Shown one piece after another: positions 55,328 to 63,787 of a DNA stretch of 64,000 bases (its first letter is position 1; each line of letters starts with the position of its first letter). The translations under genes and the position numbers were made by a program. Source of the stretch: DASZCR01 sp964246705 (lineage in GTDB: Bacteria; Acidobacteriota; Blastocatellia; Pyrinomonadales; Pyrinomonadaceae); the NCBI GenBank assembly GCA_964246705.1, contig CAXTRQ010000002.1, positions 22,988-86,987 on the forward strand, given 5' to 3'. The notes beneath the pieces were generated by a model. The model worked only from the letters and a program-made list of their open reading frames with translations. It had not been told where the DNA came from and did no database searches.

Positions 55328-57181
55328 TCAGGCGACGGGAACCGGCTCGTCGGCATGCGCGGTTTGGTTTTTGGGTGATGAGTAGATGCCTCTTCCGGCG
55401 GCGTGCTCTTTCGCACGCTTCGACAGGCGGACGCGCCCCGGTTGAATCTGTCCCGACTCGCACGCCTCGACGAGCGCCGCAACAACCCGCTCGTCGTAAC
55501 GCGTGCCGACGAACTTTTTGATTAACGCCAGCGCGTCCTCAAACTTCATCGCCTGCTGGTAGGGACGGTCGGTCGTCATCGCGTCGAAGGTGTCCGCGAC
55601 CGAGACAATGCGCGCCTGCATCGGAATCTCGTCTCCCTTTAAGCCCTGCGGATAGCCGCGCCCGTCCATCATTTCATGGTGCATGTACATGCCCGGCAGG
55701 AAGTCGCGCATGCCCGGAATCTGCGACATGATTTTGTAGCCCTTCTGAGGGTGCTGCTTCATCTGCTCAAACTCTTCTTCGGTGAGCGCGGCTGGCTTTT
55801 TCAAGACCGCATCATCAATGCCGATTTTCCCGACATCATGCAGCAGCGAACTGATACGAAGTTTCTCAAACTCCTCATCCGAGAGATTTAGTCTCTCGCC
55901 GATGGCGAGCGAAAAGCGTGAGACGCGCTCGGAATGACCGCGCGTGTAAGGGTCTTTGCCGTCAATCGCGGCGGCGAGCGCCTTGACCGTGCCGAGAAAC
56001 AATTCGCGATTCTCCGTCGCCGCACGCCGCAAATCTTCGATGTAGTTCTCGACCTTGTCAGTCATCGCATTGAAGGACTCGCCGAGGTCGCCCAACTCCG
56101 TGCGGCTGCGTACCTTGATGCGCTGCGAGAAATCGCCCGCCGCGATGCGGTGCGCTCCGGCGGCGAGTTCCGCGACCGGACGCGTCAACTGCTTGGCGAA
56201 CATAAATCCGATGAGCAACACCAGCAAGGCCGCCAGCAAGCTGATCCACAACACCTGCCGGCGCATGTCCGTCACCGATTGCAGCGCGGCGTGTTCGTCC
56301 TGTATGGCAATCACGCCGAGCCGAGCGTCGTCGTCCAACTGCGCGGTGGCGTAAGCGCCGAGCATCTCGATCTTCCGCTGGTCGCGTTCGGCGACGAAAG
56401 GCGCGAGCGCGGATCGAACCTGCCTGCCGGTGTCCATCCAATCCTGCACGACCTTCAAGTCGGTCATCGTGCGCTCGGCGAAAGCGACGCGCGCGTCCGG
56501 GTGCGCGACGGCGCGTCCCTCTCTGTTAACGACGAAGATGACGGGCAAGCCCTTCTCTAAAAGTTCGCTCTCGCTCATCGAGGTCGGCTGCTGGACGGCT
56601 TCAAAGACATCTTGAAAAGAGACGACGGCGACGACCGCCGCCACCACGTCGCCCGTCTCGCCTTCACCCATCACGGGCGCGGCGACCGTTAGCCCCATCT
56701 CCTGACTCGAACGAATAATGTCCGGCCCGCGAATCACCAGCCCGCGCCCCGTCATCCGCGCAAGCGCCTGACCGACGCGCTCATCCACCTCTTTGCGACC
56801 AATCGCGTCCAGCTTGTAAGCGAAGTGCGGCGTGCCGCTGACAGGCAAAATGGCGAGCGCAATCAGGTTCGGGTCGTCGTTGACGGCCTTCTTCAGACGG
56901 CTGTCGCTGCCCGCGTCGCCGAGCACGCGCACGCCGCCCGCCAGTTCAAAAGCCCGCGCCAGCCCCGTCACCACGTCGCGGTAACGCTGCCCGTAGAGTT
57001 CAATCTGCCGCGCTTTATCTTCGACAAGCTGCGCCTGATAGCGCCCCTCGACCGACCGCAATTCGTTTGCGCTTCGCACAGAGAGCATCCACCCGGCCAT
57101 CCCGACCGGCACGAGACCGACGACCAGCAGCGTACCGAGGACGATGTAGAGCAGGCGCACGCGCCCCAGACGTTCAAGCAT
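55328..57181 (-). CDS. Membrane HD-GYP phosphodiesterase with HAMP domain and extracytoplasmic sensor
   Basis: 617 aa. First membrane helix ~9-31, periplasmic dCache-like sensor (~32-295), second helix ~298-320, HAMP (~320-375) and HD-GYP (~390-580). HD motif in LLHDVGKIGID, the HH pair in MHHEMMDGRGYP and the GYP loop are intact. It probably hydrolyses c-di-GMP or a related cyclic dinucleotide in response to an external ligand. A PilZ-type protein is encoded at 46768. Divergent from the ECF sigma operon. Confidence 0.92.
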   Translation of the reverse strand: MLERLGRVRLLYIVLGTLLVVGLVPVGMAGWMLSVRSANELRSVEGRYQAQLVEDKARQIELYGQRYRDVVTGLARAFELAGGVRVLGDAGSDSRLKKAVNDDPNLIALAILPVSGTPHFAYKLDAIGRKEVDERVGQALARMTGRGLVIRGPDIIRSSQEMGLTVAAPVMGEGETGDVVAAVVAVVSFQDVFEAVQQPTSMSESELLEKGLPVIFVVNREGRAVAHPDARVAFAERTMTDLKVVQDWMDTGRQVRSALAPFVAERDQRKIEMLGAYATAQLDDDARLGVIAIQDEHAALQSVTDMRRQVLWISLLAALLVLLIGFMFAKQLTRPVAELAAGAHRIAAGDFSQRIKVRSRTELGDLGESFNAMTDKVENYIEDLRRAATENRELFLGTVKALAAAIDGKDPYTRGHSERVSRFSLAIGERLNLSDEEFEKLRISSLLHDVGKIGIDDAVLKKPAALTEEEFEQMKQHPQKGYKIMSQIPGMRDFLPGMYMHHEMMDGRGYPQGLKGDEIPMQARIVSVADTFDAMTTDRPYQQAMKFEDALALIKKFVGTRYDERVVAALVEACESGQIQPGRVRLSKRAKEHAAGRGIYSSPKNQTAHADEPVPVA

Positions 57182-57548
57182 GATGGAAGCGATTTGACAG
57201 CGAAAAGAAAAGCATCAAGGCAGGCGAACAATGGAAGTTGCAATGCTTCAGCGCGACCGCCGGAGTTGGCCGCACACGTTTTTTATACTACGTTTCCCGG
57301 AGGCTACTGTCAACAGTTTAATCAAATTTAACTTATTGACATAACTACTCCAAAAGGCTTTTAGACGTTCACGCCCGGCCGTCTCGCCAGCGATTTTTCC
57401 GGCGCGCGCCGGACGGAAGTTTCCGGGTCATCCCTATCTGTCCTATACTTTTACAGACCGCCGCGCCCCGTCAGGCGTCTAAAGTTTCGAGCGCGCGCAT
57501 TTCAGGCGCTCTCGGCTGAAAAGTTAGGCGAGGACGCGGCCTGAAAAA
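57182..57548. promoter_or_regulatory. Divergent intergenic region before the ECF sigma operon
   Basis: 367 bases without a gene. GGAAGTTT (57414-57421) and TGTCCTATACT (57439-57449) sit 17 bases apart. They may be an ECF-type -35 (GGAAC-like) and -10 (GTCC), as expected for autoregulation. TATACT could alternatively be a sigma-70 -10. AT-rich sequence at 57300-57345 may serve the opposite gene. Confidence 0.35.
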
Positions 57549-58142
57549 GTGATGATCGAGACGGCGATAAGCGACGAGCAGATCGTAGAACGCGCGCTGG
57601 CCGGCGAGACGGAAGCGTTCGGCGAGATTGTGCGCCGTTGGGAGCGCCGTATCTTTGCGCTCGCCTTCGGCATGCTCGGCAGCGCCGAAGATGCGCGCGA
57701 TGCCACGCAAGAAACTTTCATGGCGGCGTTTCGCAACTTACGCAACTTTCGCGGCGAAGCCAAAGTTTCATCATGGCTCCATCGCATCGCCGTCAACCAG
57801 TGCATCACGCGCCAGCGCCGCGCACGCGTGCGTGCCGAGACAGGGATTGAAGATGTGCAGGAGACGGCTGGCGAGCGTTTTCTGGCAACTCCCGCCACCG
57901 CATCCCCTGCCTCCGCGACGGAGCGCCGCGAGCGGACGGAGGCGGTCAGGTTAGCCGTCAGCGCGTTGCCGCCTGAACTGCGCGAAGTAATCTTGATGAA
58001 GGAGTTTGAGGATTTAACATTTCAGCAGATCGCAGATGCCCTGAGTATCCCCTTGAGCACGGTCAAAAGCCGTCTCTACACCGCGCTTCGTCAACTGCGG
58101 ATGCGACTCGAAAAGTACGACGTGGAGGTAGCCCCAAGATGA
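57549..58142 (+). CDS. ECF-type RNA polymerase sigma factor (RpoE-like)
   Basis: 197 aa. Region 2 (AFGEIVRRWERRIFALAFGMLGSAEDARDATQETFMAAFR, ~23-62) and region 4 (LPPELREVILMKEFEDLTFQQIADAL..STVKSRLYTALRQL, ~137-185) are complete; the linker is short. The stop overlaps the start of the anti-sigma gene by 4 bp (ATGA). Start could be 57549 or the next codon at 57552. Confidence 0.95.
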   Translation: MMIETAISDEQIVERALAGETEAFGEIVRRWERRIFALAFGMLGSAEDARDATQETFMAAFRNLRNFRGEAKVSSWLHRIAVNQCITRQRRARVRAETGIEDVQETAGERFLATPATASPASATERRERTEAVRLAVSALPPELREVILMKEFEDLTFQQIADALSIPLSTVKSRLYTALRQLRMRLEKYDVEVAPR

Positions 58143-58939
58143 GAGAGAAATTTAATGCAGCAGACAATGGCGCGCATGCGCCTCTGTGCGAACGCGCCGA
58201 AGACCTCGTCGTGTATCTCTACGGCGAAGCGAGCGCATCGGAAGCGAAGAGTTTCGAGCAGCACAAGGAATCCTGCGTGGCTTGCCGCAGAGAGCTTGCG
58301 GCCTTCGGCGTCGTGCGCGAGGCCGTCGGCGAATGGCGCGCGGAAGCATTGAGCATCACGCCCTCGCTCGCCTTCGAGAAGCTAATTGCTCCTGAGTCGA
58401 ACCTTCCGAATGCCCCCGCACAACAGCGTTCGGCGCGCGCGGCTTTGCGCGAATTTTTCAAACTCTCGCCGCTCTGGCTGCGTTTCGGCACTGTGGCTGC
58501 AACTCTGGCCGTCTGCGCTCTCGCAGCGCTGGTCTTGGCGCGCACTGAAATACGCTGGAACGCCAACGGTTTGGCCTTTCACGCGGGCGTGGGCGGCGAG
58601 CGCGTCGTGACGCGAACCGTCGAAGTGTCCACGCCGGACACTTTCACGCGTGAGCAGGTTGACGGGATGATTAAAGGCGAGGTCGCACGCGCGCTTGAAG
58701 CGGCGCGCACCGAGTTGGCTGAGAGAGACGCCGTTCGCCAGTCCGTCATCAACGCTGACGGCGCACGCGCGAACGGCAGAAGCGCAACGGCGCGTGTCAA
58801 TATCGCGCAACAGCAAGTTGGCAGACGCGCTAACAATTCGCATCCCAACGTCGCGGCTCGCGGCTCAAATCAACTCGTCAAACTTGAAGAGGAGGAGCGT
58901 GCGACCAGCCTCTACGATCTCCTACGTGTGGTTAATTGA
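58139..58939 (+). CDS. Zinc-finger anti-sigma factor with one membrane helix
   Basis: 266 aa. The N-terminal half has the ZAS-like H42-x3-C46-x2-C49 motif in EQHKESCVACRREL. A membrane helix lies near 117-134 (GTVAATLAVCALAALVLA). The periplasmic part has a coiled stretch (ARALEAARTELAERDAV). It should bind and hold the upstream ECF sigma factor at the inner membrane. 4-bp overlap with the sigma gene. Confidence 0.88.
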   Translation: MREKFNAADNGAHAPLCERAEDLVVYLYGEASASEAKSFEQHKESCVACRRELAAFGVVREAVGEWRAEALSITPSLAFEKLIAPESNLPNAPAQQRSARAALREFFKLSPLWLRFGTVAATLAVCALAALVLARTEIRWNANGLAFHAGVGGERVVTRTVEVSTPDTFTREQVDGMIKGEVARALEAARTELAERDAVRQSVINADGARANGRSATARVNIAQQQVGRRANNSHPNVAARGSNQLVKLEEEERATSLYDLLRVVN

Positions 58940-59068
58940 ATGTCTCTCTCATTGAGAGCCGAAGCGGCGTGAGCGGATTTGCGGGCTTCGATGAAATTTT
59001 TTAACAAGCGTGCAGACTGATTCTGAGAACCAATATTGATGCACACTATTTCGAGGAATTTGACAGCC

Positions 59069-59650
59069 ATGAGAAAGCTCGACGGCAAATCGCTCAACGC
59101 GTCTCGCTGGTGCGTATTGTTCGTGTTGCTTCTCTTCTCTTTCGCAGAGATGGCGCGCGCGCAGGACGCGACCGACGCCGCGCGACCGGAAGGCGAACGC
59201 CCGCAGACGGGTGCGCCGCGCCCTGACGATGCCGCCAGATTGCTCATGCAACTGAATCTCTCGCCGGAGCAGCGCGCGACGCTCATCGAGATACGCCGCG
59301 AGAGCGTAGCCGAAGGCCAGCCCCTCGTGCGCCGTCTGAATCAGGCGCGGCGCGCGCTGGATGAAGCGATTTACGCCGACAATATTGACGAAACTGTGAT
59401 TGAAATAAGCACGCGTGAAATGGCCGCCGCGCAAGCGGCCGTCCTGCACATGCGCGCCATGACGGAACTGCGTGTGCGTCGTGTGCTCACGCCCGAACAA
59501 CTCAGTTTGTTTCGCCAACTGCGCCGCGATGCGCAAATTAAGCAACGGCTCGAAAGAAGAGCTTTGAGAAAAGATGAAGACGGCAGGAGACGCGCTAAGC
59601 CGCGCCCGCTCTTCGACAACAACTTAAATCAACGCCGACCAAAACCATAA
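59069..59650 (+). CDS. Exported Spy/CpxP-like protein
   Basis: 193 aa from the ATG at 59069. Signal peptide (SRWCVLFVLLLFSFAEMARAQ), a disordered Glu/Pro/Arg stretch, then the all-helical core with LNLSPEQRATLIEIRRESV, RALDEAIYADNIDE and RVRRVLTPEQLSLFRQLRRD, the LTxxQ-type repeats of periplasmic LTXXQ/Spy chaperones. The C-terminus is Arg/Lys-rich. It follows the ECF/anti-sigma pair by 129 bp and may be in its regulon. Confidence 0.8.
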   Translation: MRKLDGKSLNASRWCVLFVLLLFSFAEMARAQDATDAARPEGERPQTGAPRPDDAARLLMQLNLSPEQRATLIEIRRESVAEGQPLVRRLNQARRALDEAIYADNIDETVIEISTREMAAAQAAVLHMRAMTELRVRRVLTPEQLSLFRQLRRDAQIKQRLERRALRKDEDGRRRAKPRPLFDNNLNQRRPKP

Positions 59651-59654
59651 CAGC

Positions 59655-59757
59655 AGTGACAAGTCACGAGCAACGAGCAAGAACAAAAACAGTTAATGAA
59701 TGCTGAGAATCGAGATGTTTTTAACTCCTCACACGTCATACGTCATTCATCGAGGCT
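59655..59757. repeat. Inverted heptamer repeat, degenerate copy
   Basis: Left arm GTGACAA, GTCACGA, GCAACGA; right arm CTCACAC, GTCATAC, GTCATTC. The core has AAAACAGTTAATGAATGC. Lies 3' of the Spy-like gene and upstream of the mlaE promoter-like sequence. Confidence 0.65.
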
Positions 59758-59765
59758 TTTAACGC

Positions 59766-59795
59766 TTGACGCATCCGCCACTTTTTGCGCATCAT
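59766..59795 (+). promoter_or_regulatory. Candidate promoter of the mla genes
   Basis: TTGACG (59766-59771), about 18 bases, CATCAT (59790-59795), in the 301-base intergenic region before mlaE. No other gene is seen in that region. Confidence 0.3.
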
Positions 59796-59951
59796 AGCCC
59801 GCTTGTTCACGCTGGCTAAAAACTTGAGTTGGATAGGACTTTGGAAAGGCCAGCGTTTGTCTGGGGCCGAACTGAAGACCGCTTTTCGCGGGACAGTCGT
59901 CCGGCAGCAGCATCGTCATCGGCTCGGCATCCTTCGTACCCGAACTCTCTC

Positions 59952-60719
59952 ATGAATTTAGCTCTGCGCGCTCTGCTTGAAGTACAGGAGACTACTTTGC
60001 TGGCGGCGCGTGCTGCAAGCAGGCTCTTCCGACGCCCCTTCTACATCACCGAAATCGTCACGCAGATGGATGTCATCGGCGTCGGCTCGCTGACGATCAT
60101 CCTTCTTACGGGCTTCTTTACGGGCGGCGTACTCGCGCTGCAAACCTATCCGACGTTAAAATATTACGGCGCACAGGATCAGACGGGGATGCTGGTTGCC
60201 ATCTCGCTGGTGCGCGAATTGGGGCCGGTCTTGAGCGGCCTGATGGTAGCCGGTCGCGTCGCTTCGGCGATTGCCGCCGAACTCGGCTCGATGGTCGTCT
60301 CGCAGCAAATTGACGCGATGCGCGCGCGCGGCACAGACCCCGTTAAGAAACTGGTCGCGCCGCGCCTGCTTGGGCTGACGATTACGCTGCCGCTGCTAAC
60401 ATTGATTGCCGATCTGGTCGGCATCGGCGGCGGTTGGACGGTGGGCACGCAGATTTACGACATCTCTTCGGCGACGTTCACGTCGTCTGTCTGGCAAGGC
60501 ATCAAGGTCGACGATATTTTCGGCGGCTTTATCAAATCCTTAATCTTCGCGGTGATTATCGCGACGGTCGCATGCCGTCAGGGTTTAAAGACTGAAGGCG
60601 GGACGGTCGGCGTCGGGCGTTCGACGACGACCTCGGTCGTGATGGCTTCGATTCTTATTATCGTCTCAGACTTCTTTATTACGAAGACGCTTCAGGTTAT
60701 TCTAGGCATACCGAGTTAA
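59952..60719 (+). CDS. mlaE: MlaE-type permease of a phospholipid-transport ABC system
   Basis: 255 aa from the ATG at 59952 (MNLALRALLEVQETTL), matching the MlaE length; the frame upstream to 59829 is not used. About five membrane helices, with ELGPVLSGLMVAGRVASAIAAELGSM and GTDPVKKLVAPRLLG, the signature segments of the family. Forms the inner-membrane channel with MlaF and MlaD, which follow. mlaB and mlaC are not adjacent. Confidence 0.95.
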   Translation: MNLALRALLEVQETTLLAARAASRLFRRPFYITEIVTQMDVIGVGSLTIILLTGFFTGGVLALQTYPTLKYYGAQDQTGMLVAISLVRELGPVLSGLMVAGRVASAIAAELGSMVVSQQIDAMRARGTDPVKKLVAPRLLGLTITLPLLTLIADLVGIGGGWTVGTQIYDISSATFTSSVWQGIKVDDIFGGFIKSLIFAVIIATVACRQGLKTEGGTVGVGRSTTTSVVMASILIIVSDFFITKTLQVILGIPS

Positions 60720-60739
60720 GCATTCGCAGGCAGATATTT

Positions 60740-61657
60740 ATGGCGACGACAGAAACGGAAGTTCCACATCCCGACGCCGGACACGACGTTGATAATCAGG
60801 TGAGCGGCGCGGCGCATGATTCCACTTTCGCCGCCGAGGACGATCATGAGCGGACTGTGGCCGCCATCGAGTTTCGCGACGTGCATCTCTCTTTCGACGG
60901 GCGCAAGGTTTTAGATGGTTTGAGCTTCAAAGTCATGAAGGGCGAGTCGAAGATTATCCTCGGCGGCTCCGGCGGCGGCAAATCCACGACCATCAAACTC
61001 GTGCTCGGTCTTTTGAAACCCGACGAGGGACGCATCTTTGTGGATGGTATAGACATCACAGATTACACAGAAGCCGAGATGATGAGCGTGCGAAAGAATA
61101 TCGGCATGATCTTTCAGGAAGGCGCGCTCTTCGATTCGCTCTCGGTCTATGACAACGTCGCGTATCGTCTGCACGAGCAGGGAGTGCCGGAAGAGGAAGT
61201 CGAACAGGAAGTCAGGCGCATGCTCCGCTTCGTCAATCTCGAAGACGCGATTGACAAGATGCCGATTGAACTTTCGGGCGGCATGCGCCGTCGCGTCGGC
61301 ATCGCGCGGGCGCTCGTCGGCGGCCCGAAAATCGTCATGTTCGACGAGCCGACCGCCGGACTCGACCCGCCCACTGCGCGCACCATCTGCGAGCTTGCCA
61401 TCAAGCTGCGTGACCTCGAAGACGTATCCTCGATGTTCGTCACGCACGAGATGAATAACGTCGGCTATCTCACCTCTGAGTACGCCGTCGTCAACGATGC
61501 GGGCGAGGTCGTCTTTGAAAAAGAGGGCGAGCGGCTGTGCCTCATTAACACCAAAATTTTGATGTTGCGTGAAGGCCACGTAATTTTCAGCGGCACGGAC
61601 GAGCAGCTACGCAAAACCGAAGACCCCTATATCCAACGGTTCATGCGCGGATATTGA
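60740..61657 (+). CDS. mlaF: MlaF-type ABC ATPase
   Basis: 305 aa. Extra acidic N-terminus (~35 residues), then the ABC domain with Walker A GGSGGGKST, signature LSGGMRRRVGIARAL and Walker B IVMFDEPTAGLDP. It lies 20 bp after mlaE and before mlaD. Powers retrograde or anterograde phospholipid transport. Confidence 0.96.
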   Translation: MATTETEVPHPDAGHDVDNQVSGAAHDSTFAAEDDHERTVAAIEFRDVHLSFDGRKVLDGLSFKVMKGESKIILGGSGGGKSTTIKLVLGLLKPDEGRIFVDGIDITDYTEAEMMSVRKNIGMIFQEGALFDSLSVYDNVAYRLHEQGVPEEEVEQEVRRMLRFVNLEDAIDKMPIELSGGMRRRVGIARALVGGPKIVMFDEPTAGLDPPTARTICELAIKLRDLEDVSSMFVTHEMNNVGYLTSEYAVVNDAGEVVFEKEGERLCLINTKILMLREGHVIFSGTDEQLRKTEDPYIQRFMRGY

Positions 61658-61676
61658 AGAAAGGATGAAGGATAAA

Positions 61677-61745
61677 GGATGGAGGATGCAGGATGCACTA
61701 AAACAGCAAAGCTTTTGTCTTTAGTGCATCCTGCATCCTCCATCC
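61677..61745. repeat. Long inverted repeat of AGGATG heptamers before mlaD
   Basis: GGATGGAGGATG... (61677-61702) is exactly complementary to 61720-61745 over 26 bases. Outside it, GGATGAAGGATAAA (from 61663) continues the left arm and CCTCATCCTT the right. The loop contains AGCAAAGCTTTTGT. Units such as AGGATGA, AGGATAA, AGGATGG step by 7. The right arm ends about 10-18 bases before the mlaD ATG. Confidence 0.88.
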
Positions 61746-61763
61746 CTCATCCTTGAGAACGCT

Positions 61764-62906
61764 ATGCCTCCAGCCAAAAAGGCCATCGGATTTCGCGAGT
61801 TGCGCGTCGGCATACTGGTCGTCGCCTCGATCCTCGTCCTGATTTTTCTTATCCTCAATGCGTCGGGCGACATCTCTCCGTTCTCGAAAAAGCTGCATCT
61901 GCGCGCGCGCTTCCCCAACGCCGATGGCCTGCGCCGTGGCTCCGAAGTGCGTCTGGCTGGCGTCCGCATCGGCAAAATAGATGATGTCAAACTGCTGGCG
62001 GCAACCGAGAATCCGAACGAGAAGGTCGAGGTACGGCTCTCGATTGATAACGATATTGATGGTCGCCCTTCGACCGAGTTGATTCGCGACGATTCAACCG
62101 CTCAACTCGGCTCGCCCAGCCTTCTCGGCTCCGACAAGCTCGTTAACATCACGCCCGGCACGTCCGTCGGTCAGCCCATTCAAGAGAATTCCCTGTTGCC
62201 CACCACCACGACCAGTTCATTTGAAGCGCTCACAAACACTAGCAACGACCTCATACAGCAATTGAACAAGCTCTCCAAACAATTCACAGACATCGCGCAG
62301 AAGGTCAACGAGGGACAGGGCACGCTCGGTCGCTTCGTCAACGACGAAGCCTTCTATAACAATCTCAACGCGACGATTCGCGACACGCAATCAGTCATCC
62401 GCCAGATCGAATCCGGTCAAGGCACGGCGGGCAAACTCATGACCGACCCCACCCTCTACAACAACGTCACCGACATCAGCGCACAACTCCAAGAGATCGC
62501 CGCAGACCTTCGCACTGGACGAGGAACCGCCGGCAAACTCCTCACCGACGACGCCATCTACAACGAAGCACGCTCAACCATCTCACGCTTCAACCGTTCT
62601 GTGGACGAGATTAACTTAATTGTCGCAGACCTGCGTGCCGGACGCGGCACTGCCGGAAAGCTACTCACAGATGAAGCTATCTACAACGACGCACGCGCCG
62701 CCATTGCCCGCGTCAACACCGCCGCCGAACGCCTCGACAACGTTGTCTCCGGCGTCCAACGCGGCGAAGGCACCGTCGGCAAACTCTTCACCGACGACCA
62801 ACTCTACTCCAACATCAACCAACTCTCCGCCGAAAGCGTCAAACTCATCTATGACTTCCGCCAAAATCCCAAGAAGTACCTAACAATTAAATTTGAACTG
62901 TTTTAA
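61764..62906 (+). CDS. mlaD: MlaD-type MCE protein with C-terminal repeats
   Basis: 380 aa. Membrane helix ~14-32, then one MCE domain (~38-130: LHLRARFPNADGLRRGSEVRLAGVRIG). The rest is helical. From ~190 it carries four or five repeats of ~38 residues with the signature GxGTxGKLxTDxxxYN (GQGTLGRFVNDEAFYNN, GQGTAGKLMTDPTLYN, GRGTAGKLLTDDAIYN, twice similar). These may form a long tube-like extension across the periplasm. The codon choice of the last ~150 residues changes to AAC/ACC/TAC-rich forms. Last gene of the mla set. Confidence 0.92.
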   Translation: MPPAKKAIGFRELRVGILVVASILVLIFLILNASGDISPFSKKLHLRARFPNADGLRRGSEVRLAGVRIGKIDDVKLLAATENPNEKVEVRLSIDNDIDGRPSTELIRDDSTAQLGSPSLLGSDKLVNITPGTSVGQPIQENSLLPTTTTSSFEALTNTSNDLIQQLNKLSKQFTDIAQKVNEGQGTLGRFVNDEAFYNNLNATIRDTQSVIRQIESGQGTAGKLMTDPTLYNNVTDISAQLQEIAADLRTGRGTAGKLLTDDAIYNEARSTISRFNRSVDEINLIVADLRAGRGTAGKLLTDEAIYNDARAAIARVNTAAERLDNVVSGVQRGEGTVGKLFTDDQLYSNINQLSAESVKLIYDFRQNPKKYLTIKFELF

Positions 62907-62930
62907 GGGAGTGTAAATTTGTAGATAGAA

Positions 62931-62990
62931 AATTAAGCTCTTACATGAGAAATTAAGTTCTTACCTGAAGGAATTAAGTTCTTACCTGGC
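62931..62990. repeat. Three tandem ~20-bp repeats (AATTAAGTTCTTACCTG)
   Basis: Units at 62931-62949, 62951-62969 and 62972-62990 read AATTAAGCTCTTACATGAG, AATTAAGTTCTTACCTGAA, AATTAAGTTCTTACCTGGC. They mark the change from GC-rich core to the AT-richer end. The GGTGCCAGGTAAGAAC form (reverse strand) recalls REP/RAYT-associated sequences, which is inference. Confidence 0.8.
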
Positions 62991-63077
62991 ACCAACAGGG
63001 TTTGGCATTATTTCATTAATGCTATTCACGTGGGTAACAACCAGATATGTACGAGAGCTCTTAGCAGTTCATTTATT

Positions 63078-63752
63078 TCACATCAGTCCACCCATAAACT
63101 GCAAAAGCTGATTCCACTCGGTATTGCGCCTTGAACAACGAAGAATGATCCCTCCGTTATTCAGGAAGTTCCACATCTGACCTAATCTGATTAAGTCATC
63201 ATCCTGTTTCTTACTGAGTAATAGATAAGGCACAAGCAGCTTGATAATTTCTGCCTGTTCTTTGGTGGTCTTTATTGGAGAGGCATAAATTTTCGCGAGC
63301 TTCGGAATCTCGTCGAACAACGTTCGTGTTGATGGGTACTGTCCAGCTTCACAGGCTATGAAGACCATCTGTTGAGGCTTGAAAGGCGCAACCCAACGGG
63401 CGAACACGTCCCATTTAAGAACCATGTCAGGAGCAATGCTTACTACATTCCTATTACTATGAGCGACAACGACAATAACCTTAATGGAACTGTACTTTTC
63501 TTTATATGAAATAAATTTGTCTTGCAGATCAGCCGCTGAATTTATTAAAGCCACCTCTGCTTTAAGCTTCGCCGGTAGCAGACAAATAATCTGATTGAGT
63601 TCATTTGCAACAGAAAGAGACTGCCTTGTTAGTTTATCAGCATCACATTCCAAGATTAGGAGTGAGAGCGGATATAACCTCATCTTTTTTTGAACAACAG
63701 CCCGCTTATTTTTTTTCGACACTGAACTTCTAGCGGCCTTGCGTGACGGCAT
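63078..63752 (-). CDS. Hypothetical protein, possible caspase-like (clan CD) fold
   Basis: 224 aa, AT-rich codons. Basic N-terminal tail (PSRKAARSSVSKKNKR), then beta1 LLILECD, beta3 VIVVVAHSN (His) and beta4 MVFIACEAG (Cys). His at the end of one strand and Cys at the end of the next, before Glu-Ala-Gly, matches the His-Cys dyad of caspase/CHAT-type peptidases by pattern only. No known partner is recognised; next to a SEC-C protein. It could be an accessory or defence protein, or something unrelated with a Rossmann-like fold. Confidence 0.5.
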   Translation of the reverse strand: MPSRKAARSSVSKKNKRAVVQKKMRLYPLSLLILECDADKLTRQSLSVANELNQIICLLPAKLKAEVALINSAADLQDKFISYKEKYSSIKVIVVVAHSNRNVVSIAPDMVLKWDVFARWVAPFKPQQMVFIACEAGQYPSTRTLFDEIPKLAKIYASPIKTTKEQAEIIKLLVPYLLLSKKQDDDLIRLGQMWNFLNNGGIILRCSRRNTEWNQLLQFMGGLM

Positions 63753-63787
63753 ATTTACTTCCCCACTCTCTGTGTTGACTTGGTTGC

